NCBI GenBank assembly: GCA_907165275.2
Contig: CAJRBF020000003.1
Location: 124,001 to 188,000, forward strand
From: Zygaena filipendulae
Taxonomy: Eukaryota > Arthropoda > Insecta > Lepidoptera > Zygaenidae
Direction: 5' to 3'
Length of the DNA: 64,000 bases
Shown piece after piece: positions 46,666 through 56,324 of the stretch. The notes beneath the pieces were generated by a model. It was not told the DNA's origin, searched no databases, and was given only the letters and a program-made list of their open reading frames with translations. Both the position numbers and the translations under genes were made by a program. Every line of letters starts with the position of its first letter. The first letter of the stretch is position 1.

Positions 46666-48763
46666 TAATAATTTTCAATTGAAACGCTTTTTTTTAATGA
46701 AATTTTTACTTTAAAATTATTATGATTGTGTTTTTTACAATTTTAAAGTATTCTAGTATTTTTTTTTAATTATCGAAATAATCATACTGAAAACACAACT
46801 TGTGTCTGCCCACTTGGATTGTTCTGCTCACGACGAGCTCGTGGAGGGAGTTGACTTAGCCCATCTACCAATTCTCTATTTGGCTTGTCACCAAATTCAA
46901 ACCAATCAGTGGTAGCACAAACCAATAATAACATTACTTATATAATAGCCTAACGTAAACAGCTCATAACCTTTTACAAAATATTGCTTTTCCCGATGCA
47001 GGGCCGTTAATCGTTGAGGAGTTCTCCTACTCCTTCACCATCAGCTCTACTTCACCATAATGCATTGTAAGACATAAGTCGCTTAGCAAGCATTTTCGAG
47101 TAGGTAATCGAATCGTAAACTGTGTAATACTCATTATTCAGCAGTTCCGGTGGCCATCTATGGTCTTCATCATCAGTTCCACTTCCTCAATTGGTGATTG
47201 TCGAAAGAGAGTGATTAATTTACTATGAAAAATATCCAAATCGCTATGGGTGTGCCTATAATATTCGAAGAGTTCCCTCGATTTCTCATCATGACAATGG
47301 GACCAAACGGGAAGCATCAGCTTTCGAATAAAAAAAGAATCTTCAAAATCTTTTCACCCAGTCAAAAGTTCTGAGATAACGAACATAAAAAATTGCTTAA
47401 ATATTGTCGTTATACAATATATTGAACTCAACAATAATAATATCTAATTGAAAAAAAAATGTCTGGGACAACGATTTTCCAATTAGTGGAGAAATGCCCT
47501 ATATAAGATAGAAAAGATAAGTACTTTCTATGTAAAGTATCATAATTTAAATACTAATAAACGCAATAAATAGATTTCTTACCGATTTAAGAGTCCGTCA
47601 TTGCACTTAAACACCAAAATTCCCTTGTTTTTAAAATTCCTCTGTAAGCAGCGGCAACAAATACACACCTGTGTTCTCAGCGGCTCTGTCGAGCAGACTG
47701 ACTAATACGCGGCGTACGCGCGGGTCATATCAATTTTTGGAGTATGAAATCAATAAAAACAATTGAAAAAGCTCCTTATTTTTTACGTAAAAGACGTAAA
47801 TGACCTATTGAATAGCATTCTATTTTACTTTTGTAACTTTTGCCAAAACATAACTTCACAGCAGAGTTATTAAAGTCCACAAAATTGCTCAATAATAGTA
47901 AGTCAAAATTACTTAAACGCCACTCGCTGCATAAAAAAACAGAGACAAATTTTCTTATCCATTTTATGAAGTCTAAAAACAGTAAATCAAAATTACTTAA
48001 ACGCCACTCACTGCATACAAATGCAAAGACTAATGTTCTTACAAGCCTTACTTATTTTAAGTGCTATAATTCAAAATTACTTATACCAAGTTTTATTTTT
48101 ATTTTGAGATATCCAAAAATACTCATAAAATACTAGGTTAAAAATTGCCAAATTCCAAAAAATTCATTTGTAGTTTAATGCAGAAAAACAAAATAACTCA
48201 TGTGACAAGCACGAAAAAAATTACAAAAAAGTGTCGCTTCAGAACTCTGACCGAAGAAAAGTCCCCTTTTTTTCAATTTACTGAAGCGCCAAAAAAGTTC
48301 TCGTATCGCTATGGGACCCAGATAGATCAACGCAGAATAAAACGCTGATTCCGAATATAAATATAACTTAATATGCCTATATTGTCGCTTCAGTAATTTT
48401 GCCTTTCCGGAGACGATATAATTTGTGAACTTGTGATATTCATTCAAAATAAGCCGTCCTATAAATATGACACCGGGAACTTGTCTGTACAATTTGCCGC
48501 GAAAGCGTGTTCGATCCTGTCACGCTAAGTACAGGTTCAAACTTATTTTTGTTGGTCTTGCTTGTGTTTACATTAGTCGATTAGTCTACGCCGAACACAT
48601 TACATCTCATCACACGCAATGATTGTGATTATTTATCAACCTAGAGTAAAAAAGTGAATTGTTTACAACGTTGAGAAATTATAGGTAAGTAAAAATATTT
48701 TATTTATGTTCTTTATCTAATTGTAAAAAATATACCTCTCTGTATGATTATAGATAAGTATAC
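46666..48763. other. Non-coding region with short repeats
   Basis: No supported gene. A word of about 33 bp (CAAAATTACTTAAACGCCAC, preceded by AGTAA and followed by CTCNCTGCATA) occurs twice, at about 47897 and 47977, with a partial third copy at about 48072. A possible 5'-UTR intron of the following transposase has a GTAAGT donor at 48684 and an acceptor TTTATAG ending at 48806. Confidence 0.4.
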
Positions 48764-50570
48764 GTGTGGCTATATTTTAATATTTTCTATTTTTTATTAT
48801 TTATAGATCATGGATCTAGTGCAAAAAAGTATAAAAAAGCTTTGAAGGTGTCCGAAATCTTAGACTATCTTCAAGATATTAAAGATTCTAGTGATGAGGA
48901 GTTGAATGACATTGAAGTTACCATATTGCCGCCGGATGAGGTAAATGAAATGACTGACATAGGAGAAGGTCCTGACGACGATATGGGAGTTATGCCAGTG
49001 TCTGATGTAGCTGGTCAAGTGGAATTTTCGTGCACGATCGATAACGTCGCGGAAAGTCATCCTACTCCAACCACATCTCGGACAAGCAAGACAGTCACTT
49101 GGCGTAAATGTGAACCAGTATATTCTGAAATACAGCCGGAATCTAATACTGCTAAACAATGTTTGGAAAATATGATTACGGAGTTGGAAGGAAAATCAGC
49201 GGTAGAAATATTCGAAAACTTGTTGTGTGACGAGATTCTAGAATATATTGTGCACGAAACTGTCACCTACGCCAAACATTATAAAAATGATTTGAACTTC
49301 AATCTAACTATAAATGAGTTAAAAGTCTTTATAGGAATTTTGTTTTTCTCTTCGTATCATCACTTGCCGCAAAGTAAACTTTATTGGTGTAGAGATGAGG
49401 ATGTACATATTTCATTTGTTGAACAGGCAATGTCCCGTAATCGTTTTGATAAAATTAAATCCTATTTACATTTCAATGACAACTCACAAATTGATAATAC
49501 TGACAAAGCTTTCAAAATTCGCCTACTTATCGAAAAAGCTAATGAATCATTCCGAAAGTTTGGTATTGAATCCAATTTAGCTGTTGATGAAATGATCGTC
49601 AAATACTTCGGTCACCATGGAATCAAACAATTTATAAAAGGTAAACCAGTAAGATTCGGATATAAGCTTTGGGCATTGTGTGGAGTCAGCGGATATTGTT
49701 ATAACTTTTCGCTTTACACAGGCAAGGTTGCTCAAACCTCTGCTAGTAGTAGTGACGATGGTTTGGGTGTAACAGTGGTAAAGAAGTTGCTTGCAGTTTG
49801 TACAGCTCCGAGCACATGTAGTCTACTTCGATAACTTTTTCAGCAGCATGCAATTGTTGATTGATTTGAAATCTCAAGGGTTCAGAGCTACAGGGACAGT
49901 CAGAGAAAATAGGACTAAAAAATGTCCTATCATGACCAAACAAGAGATGAAAAAGAAAGACCGAGGTTTTTCCGATTATCGTTTTGATAAAAATAATGAA
50001 ATTTTGTGCGTGAAATGGCATGACAACAATGTTGTTTGTCTTTTGACTAATTTTGATTCTGTTGAACCTTTTGTAAAAACGAATAGGTACTCAAAGAAAG
50101 AAAAGGCTAAAGTAGCCGTGAATCGGCCAATGCTTATTCATAATTATAATAAAAATATGGGAGGAGTGGATAAACATGATTGGCTGATTTCTAAATATCC
50201 AATCCGCTTTAGAAGTAAAAAATGGTATTGGCCTTTAGTCATCCGTGTTTTAGACATGTCCCTTGTGAATGCATGGATTATCTACAACCAGATAAATAAA
50301 GATGAGACCATCCCTCTGCTAGATTTCAGACGAAGGGTTTGTTTTGCTTGGATGAAAAAATCGAAAGGCAAGGCAAGTAAACCGACACCCGGTTCTTCAG
50401 AAGTTATTTAACAACCTGTCAGGTTTGATAATGTTGGTCACTATATGACAAAGAGGGACAAACAGAGGCGTTGTCAAGGACAAGATTGTAAGAAGAAACC
50501 TCTAACCTTTTGTGCTAAATGTGAAAAAACACTTTGCAGTGATTGTTTCATACCTTATCATACAAAATAA
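48764..50570 (+). pseudogene. piggyBac-type transposase, frameshift plus premature stop
   Basis: DDD transposase of the piggyBac superfamily, which excises and inserts elements at TTAA. Catalytic aspartates are visible: AVDEMIVKYFGHH (GAT at 49586), VVYFDNFFSS (GAT at 49830) and GGVDKHDWLIS (GAT at 50169). Other family blocks include RNRFDKIKSYLHFNDN, GYKLWALCGVSGYCYNF and KKWYWPLVIRVLDM. The N-terminal frame ends at 49834; the rest is in another frame from about 49815, so a one-base indel lies between the first and second aspartates. A TAA at 50409-50411 then interrupts the frame just before a cysteine-rich C-terminal zinc-finger segment (RCQGQDC, FCAKC, LCSDC) that continues to TAA at 50568. 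The initiation codon is unclear. A TTAA at 50823-50826 may be the element's right end. Confidence 0.88.
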
Positions 50571-50870
50571 GCTCATAATATTTCCTTTCTAAGACTGATT
50601 GTGGATGTAATTTTCAAATAAAGCTGATTTTCTTATAATTGTTAACTTGTATTATTTCTGATCACATGTCCCCACTGTCATGTTTATAGGACAGGCTGAA
50701 ACAGGGATGAAGTTATATTTTTTATTATTTTTTTGTCATATTCTTTTTTCTTGATGTATTATGAACTTAATTTAAAGAATTGATCAAAAAATTCCAATAT
50801 TTTCGATGCTTGGGAAGTAATGGGTTAATATTTATAGTAATATTGTTACTATAATAAATTATTGTTTCAG

Positions 50871-51358
50871 AAAACTCTGCAAATACTGCCCCATCACTGC
50901 CTCAGAGGGCTGAAGTTCCAAGATCTCAAACGGGACGGCACAGCACAGCAACACAATCATTTGCATGTGCATCCACACAGATGTCGTCAGCGACGTCTTC
51001 AATTGCAGTGTCATCACGAGAAGCGTCACGACGGCAGCATCCGCCAACCCCTTCGCTCGTCGTATCCCCTACCAGATCCACCCCGCAGCAGCGGAGGCTA
51101 CATCGACAACGCACACGGAGAGTGCAGACGCCTTTTGAACGGGCCACTAGTAAGTTCGTGTCCGTCGAGAATCGCCGGTTAAAATTTGAGGAGGATCGTG
51201 AAAAAAATCAATTTGAATTGGAATCAAGAAGAATGGACATAGAAGAAAAACGAAACGAAACTGTGAATCGTTTGACATGCGTTTTAAATAAATTAACAGA
51301 AATATTAGAAAGGTTCAGACCATCGTCTTTACCTTCGACAGATATTTTAAGTTCCTAA
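50871..51358 (+). pseudogene. Last exon of a Myb/SANT-like protein of a Harbinger element
   Basis: An acceptor, TTGTTTCAG, ends at 50870 and the frame is open to the stop at 51356-51358. The exon encodes a serine/threonine/arginine-rich linker, then a charged helix (FVSVENRRLKFEEDREKNQF, then ELESRRMDIEEKRNE and LNKLTEILERF). This is the usual C-terminal form of the Myb/SANT-like or MADF-like partner of PIF/Harbinger transposons, which helps the transposase enter the nucleus and bind DNA. The DNA-binding domain would be in upstream exons, which are not seen; a piggyBac copy lies there instead. A Harbinger transposase exon on the opposite strand 730 bp away supports the call. Confidence 0.5.
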
Positions 51359-52091
51359 CACATGACATACACAGGCACACACACCACACACAGATGGACA
51401 GACACACACACAAACATAGACACGTCAAACTTATAACACCCCGTCGTTTTTGCGTCGGGGGGTTAAAAAAGGCAAGAAGCTGAGAAAAAAGCTTTAATAG
51501 CTAGATAGTCAAATGATAAGTGCAATAATTTCTTTTCATTTTTGTAGTTATGATTGTTTTTGTTATGTAAAAGAAATTTAAAATGTGGCTGTTGATTAAA
51601 ACTTTAAGGTAAATGAGTAGGAAGGTACCTATAGTTTTTGATTATTTTATGTTTCAAAAAGTTAGTAATGTAACTTACTTTACAGTAAGTCTAAAGTTTA
51701 AAAATGTTTGTTTGCTAAGATTTAAGAAGACTGAAATTAGTTCATATTCTGTTAAGAGATATTTAATTTATTATTTTTAGGTTTCATATTTTTATAAAGT
51801 TTTGTTTTCTTAACAAAGTAGGTAGGTACCTATATTAATAATTTGGGTTTTCTTTTAAGGATAAAAAATCTAACTGATTATTAAAACAATATAACGAACT
51901 GTAATTTTGTAATGATGATAAAAAATTACAAATAGACACGCTAATAGACACATGTAAATAAAACTTAAATAAAACTGTAAATAAAACTTGGTGATTTTAA
52001 TTATACATATATAAGGTAGGCATATACCTACGTACAAATCATGGACCAATTAAATGGTACAAATTAATAAAATTATGTTATTATAGTCTAT
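51359..52091. other. Spacer between the two Harbinger exons
   Basis: CA-rich microsatellite-like DNA at about 51359-51430, then a stem-loop CCCCGTCG-TTTTTG-CGTCGGGG at about 51439-51461, then AT-rich sequence. No gene. Confidence 0.5.
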
Positions 52092-52459
52092 TTAATAATT
52101 AAGCATGGCTCTTCCTTGCATAATTTCATTTTCATCTTCCGTAGAGATGTAGTTTGAAGCATGTATCTCATCTTCATCTGCAGTAACAAGTGATTCAGGT
52201 AGTGGTGAATTTTTCTTCAATGCCATGTTGTGCAGCACGCAACATGCCATTGTTATTTTACTTACTAAAATAGGATGATAGTGTAATACCCTATCTTTCA
52301 GTAAACATCTCCACCGTGCTTTGAGTAACCCAAAACAACGTTCAATACAGTTACGTGTTTGCACATGCTTTTGTGTATATAACTCTTCTCTAGAACCTTG
52401 TACTGCATTGAGGATCGGAGTCATGAGCCACGCGCGTTGTGGATACCCAGAGTCACTTG
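52092..52459 (-). pseudogene. PIF/Harbinger transposase, C-terminal exon
   Basis: On the minus strand an acceptor AAG at about 52460 opens an exon encoding SGYPQRAWLMTPIL, then QTRNCIERCFGLLKARWRCL, VSKITMACCVLHNMALKKN and an acidic tail to the stop at 52092. The GYP, N-IE--FG-LK-RW and ACC-LHN motifs are the signature of the C-terminal half of Harbinger/HARBI1-type DDE transposases. The upstream part with the first two catalytic acids is missing: an RTE LINE begins 12 bp beyond the exon edge. In a live element this protein would cut at TWA targets, the kind flanking the MITEs in this window. Confidence 0.8.
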
Positions 52460-52580
52460 AAAAAATATACCATAATAATAATAATAATAAAGCTTTATTC
52501 CATTCAGCTGTAATACAAAATAAATGTTATGTTAGTAAATTTAGTTGTTTTACTTAAATCCTATATTAGTATTGTTAGTG

Positions 52581-54580
52581 TTACTTAGATTCTAGTTGAA
52601 TGGACCCCTTTTGGGTAAATGCCTCCTCCTTCCCCTTCCATTCCTCTCTATCGCGGGCTATTTCAAGCCAGTTTTTTCCAGCTACCTCTACTAGGTCATC
52701 AGCCCATCTTTTTTGTGGCCTGCCTTTTCTCCTCTTTCCGCTTGGTCCCGTCCATCTTGTTGTTTTTAGTGTCCACCTTTCATCTTTGCACCTTGCTAGG
52801 TGTCCTGCCCATCTCCACTTCAAACCCAATGCTTGTTTTAGGGCATCCGTGAGTTTGGTTTTTTTCCTTATGTCCTCACTTTTGATTTTATGGATTTTTC
52901 TTATTTTTAGTATGCTTCTTTCCATCGCGCGCTGGCATGAGGTGATTTTGTTCTTGATGTTTTTTGTATATGTCCATGTCTGGCTGCCATAGGTTAATGT
53001 TGGTAAGATGCATGTGTCCATTACAATTCTTTTTAGTTTTAAATTATATTTGCCTTTCAGTACTTCCTTTTGAGACCAGAACTTATTCCAGGTTTTATTA
53101 ATCCTTCTGTTTACTTCCTCTTCATTATTTTTTGAGCTGAACGAAACCTGTTTACCTAGATAGATATAGTCATTTACATACTCTATCTGGTTTCCGGACG
53201 CACATATCGATCTTCTCATATTGTTTGTCATCACTTTGGTTTTGTCTGAGTTCATGTGTAGTCCCACCTTTTTACTTTCTGTATCTAGATTTTGTATCAT
53301 TTTTTCCATTTCTGTTGGTGTTTTAGCGAAAGAATGATGTCGTCCGCAAATCTTAGATGTGTTAAATACTGTCCTGATATCATGAGTCCATTGTTTTTCC
53401 AGTTTAGTTTTTTGAAGATTCCTTCCAGTACCGCTATAAATAATTTTGGTGAGAGTGGGTCGCCTTGCCTAACACCTTTCCCTATTTCTATCTCTTCACC
53501 TTTTTTCTCCAGTTTAACTCTGCTTTTGCTTTGTGAGTAGATGTTTTTTAGGATGTTAATATATTTACCATTTATTTCGCAGTCTATCAGAGCTTTCCAG
53601 ATGGCGCTGTGAAATATGCTATCGAATGCTTTGGAGTAATCTATAAAGGCTATATATAGAGGAAGGTTAAATTCTTTAAATTTTTCTAGTACTTGCTCCA
53701 GGGTATGTATGTGGTCAATTGTAGAAAAGCCAGAGCGAAATCCCGCTTGCTCTACTGGTTGTTTAGTATCTATCTTTTGTGTTATTCGTTCTAGCATTAT
53801 GGAAGTAAACAGTTTATATAGGCTGCACAGTAGGCTGATAGGTCTGTAATTTCCAATGTCCAATGGATCCCCTTTTTTGTATAGTAATATTATTTCTGAA
53901 CTACACCATTGTTTGGGTATTACTTCTGTTTCAAGTACCATGTTGACCAGTTGTGAAAGGTATGGGGTCAGGACTGGCACTCCTAATTTGAGGGCTTCAT
54001 TTGGAATGTTATCTGGCCCGGGACTTTTTTCTGGTTTTAATTTCTTAATATGTTTTAATATTTCGTTATAGTTTATTGGCTCTACTGTGTCTTCTTTTAA
54101 ATTTTCTACTATGCATTCGGGTTCTTTGTTATATGTGTCTGGTGGTTTGCTGTATAATTCTCTGTAATATTTTGTTGCATGTTCTATAACTTCCTTTCTT
54201 GATTTGGTTTCTTTATGGCCTTTTTTGAGTTTTTGTATCCAGACTTTATGAGTGGTTAGTTCTTTGTATGCCCGTTTGCAGCTTCTATATTTGCTTATGT
54301 TTTTCTCTATTATTTTCTTTCGGTGCTCTGTGTAGTCTTCCTTTATAGCTTTTTTTGTTGTTTTGAATAAGTTTTTTAGTTCGTCTTTTTGCTCTTTAGT
54401 CTTGTTTGCAGTTGAAATTAATTCTGTGCGTTTGTTTATTAAAGCTATAGTTGTATTGTTGAATATTTTGTGTTTGTTTGGCACATTATTGGTTGTTGTT
54501 ATTCTAAGGCTGGCTGTAATGGCGTTTTCTAATCTGTCATAATAAGTTTGCATAATAAGTTTGCAAGTTTGCCCGTTCAT
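52581..54580 (-). pseudogene. RTE-type reverse transcriptase, N-terminus deleted, frameshifted
   Basis: The first part (54580-53297) has the linker, then RT motifs LKPEKSPGPDNIPNEALKLG, YRPISLLCSLYKLF, FIDYSKAFDSIFH, GVRQGDPLSPKLF and the catalytic LRFADDIILS near 53345. Around 53300-53330 the frame shifts; the second part (53309-52581) carries the thumb and C-terminus with KVGLHMNSDKTKVM, WRWAGHLARCKDERW and GRPQKRWADDLVEVAG. The WAGHLAR and GRP-RW-DDL endings are characteristic of the RTE/craniofacial-development-protein-2-like LINEs common in insects. No endonuclease motif precedes the linker. The junction with ORF1 at about 54540-54620 carries two similar words (MNKTNERE and MNKINERA) that may mark the deletion. 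Confidence 0.83.
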
Positions 54581-54737
54581 TAATTTTGTTCATGGCACGG
54601 CGTATGTCTTCTCGTTCGTTAGTTTTGTTCATTTTTGCTGGGGCAATTATTTTATCCACAGAATTGTTCATGTTGCCTGTAGGTGAATCTGAAGGGGAGC
54701 GCTTTCGTTTTTCACTTGCTTTATCTTTTATAATCAA

Positions 54738-55304
54738 CTAGTCATAGCGAATGAACGCTTGTTTGCCATTTTTTATTTCCTCTTGTTGTTGACTTTTTAG
54801 TTCTTTCCTTTTGATTATGACGTCCTTGGGGAAATCTTCTGTTATGTATATGTTCTTAGGGAGTAGCTTTTTGTTCTTGAGTAACTCTATTTTCCGCCAT
54901 TCCAAAGTAACTGTTATCAAGATTGGCCTAGGTTTCTGTTCCGTTCTTTTGCCGATTCTTCTAGCATTGCTTATCTCCCACTTATCCCAATTGTCTTGGC
55001 TGTCACTTTTGGTTATGTTAAGAGCATCTAAGACTAAATTCACAAGTTCTAGATAGCTTTTCTCAGCTTCTTTTATGCCATGCAAGATGAGGTTATTCTT
55101 TCTCGCGCTCCTTTCCAACAGTCGAATTTTGTTATTTAAGGTATCGATTTCTTGCTTTAATTTTTGGTTTTCTTCCACAAGAGGTCTGAGTTTTTCATCA
55201 ATTGTTCCCGTCAGGCTTTTGGTGACATTTTCGGTAACAGTAATAGTTTGTTTTTTAAATTGTTCCTCCATTTTCTGTAGCATTTTCTCCATAAGTTGTT
55301 CCAT
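54738..55304 (-). CDS. RTE-type LINE ORF1, coiled-coil protein
   Basis: 188 codons from ATG at 55304. A leading helix (MEQLMEKMLQKMEEQFKKQ) and a coiled coil (LVEENQKLKQEIDTLNNKIR) are followed by RKNNLILHGIKEAEKSY, an RRM-like segment with RRIGKRTEQKPRPILITVTL, and KNIYITEDFPKDV. This is the usual ORF1 of insect RTE/CR1-like LINEs and presumably binds element RNA. The frame meets a stop at 54738, but codons beyond it (KRKRSPSDSPTGNMN) look like the normal C-terminal tail, so the stop may be a mutation. Its partner ORF2 is defective. Confidence 0.65.
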   Translation of the reverse strand: MEQLMEKMLQKMEEQFKKQTITVTENVTKSLTGTIDEKLRPLVEENQKLKQEIDTLNNKIRLLERSARKNNLILHGIKEAEKSYLELVNLVLDALNITKSDSQDNWDKWEISNARRIGKRTEQKPRPILITVTLEWRKIELLKNKKLLPKNIYITEDFPKDVIIKRKELKSQQQEEIKNGKQAFIRYD

Positions 55305-55739
55305 AGTTGTTTCAAATTGTAAATAATTTGAGGTAAATTATTTTTGCTGGCAACACAGATCTGTAAGTGTGTCTTTGGTTTGAGTGAAGATATTTGATTT
55401 GTTTGTCAAAAGCAGTTGTCACTTGTCAGCACAGCGGTAGATAGTTATTCTTCTGAGGGTAGATACTTCACTATAGCTATTGTTATATTTATAGATAAAA
55501 TCCAGGTGATTTTTGTCGATTTCTTGAAAAATAATTGAGTTTGCGCAACGACTGATTGCCGACACGGTACACTTTAACCTGTACAATGTTTGTATAGTGT
55601 TTTTTGGACCGATTGCACGAATTCACTGCACTTTTCACAATAAATGTCGGAGGACGCTGAATAATGATGTTAACTTGTCAGATGCCACAGACTAACTAAA
55701 TATATGAAAAATATATAGGTACATACATAATATCTACCT

Positions 55740-56175
55740 ATACTAATATCAAAAAAGAGGAAGATTTGATTTTTGTTTGTTATGATTTAACTCAAAAACT
55801 ACTTGACCGATTTCAGAAATTCTTACGGCCGCACTCAGAGTCGATTTTAATGATTACTTAGTTAAGTATAGATTTTTAAAACAAGACTGCCGCAATCAGA
55901 AACGTTCAGTAAATTAATGTTAATTGGCATTTAACGAGATGTAACTTAATTAGTTAAATGCCAATTAACATTAATTTATTAAACTTGTCTGATTGCGGCA
56001 GTTTTGTTATAAAAATCTATACTTAACTAAGTAATCATTAAAGTCGACTCTGAGTGCGGCGGTTAGTCCATTAGAATGCTACTATGTTATTCCTAAATAA
56101 CATAGGCTATTTTGTTACCAAGAATCCCTGTGGGAACTCTGCAATTACCGCGAGTAAAACCGCAGGGAACAACTA
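55740..56175 (+). mobile_element. Non-autonomous Helitron-like element, interrupted by a MITE
   Basis: Starts CTATACTAATATC...AAGAGGAAGATTTGATTTTTG and resumes after 56065 to end CCGCGAGTAAAACCGCAGGGAACAACTAGT at about 56144-56173. The GC hairpin followed by CTAGT is the Helitron 3' signature. It resembles the Helitron-like segment inside 1650-1880. The centre is split at 55826-56062. Confidence 0.62.
55826..56062. mobile_element. Snap-back MITE, 237 bp, TTA target duplication
   Basis: Two arms of about 110 bp are inverted copies (CCGCACTCAGAGTCGA, TAATGATTACTTAGTTAAGT, TTAATGTTAATTGGCATTTA) around a short centre, with a few mismatches. TTA occurs on both sides (55823-55825 and 56063-56065). 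The 3-bp duplication and length fit PIF/Harbinger-type MITEs. Its TIR is unlike that of the MITE at 40762. Confidence 0.82.
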
Positions 56176-56324
56176 GTAATATATGATATCTGGGCCACCG
56201 AGCTTCTGCCTATTAATAAGATCTTTTTACTCCAGTGAACACTTACCTAATAACCATACTTGTTCATTATTTCGGTGGAGTTCACGCATATATGGTTCAA
56301 CTCTACTAGAGGACCATATCTTAA

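Larger units (their letters stand above)
52471..55690 (-). mobile_element. RTE-type LINE with endonuclease deleted
   Basis: On the minus strand: 5' UTR (about 55690-55305), ORF1 (55304-54738), an ORF2 that begins in the linker and RT, and a 3' end AATAAAGCTTTATTATTATT at 52472-52492. A trinucleotide tail is usual for this group. The tail lies directly against Harbinger sequence. The 5' limit is estimated from the change of sequence character. The apurinic endonuclease domain that should begin ORF2 is absent. Confidence 0.75.
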
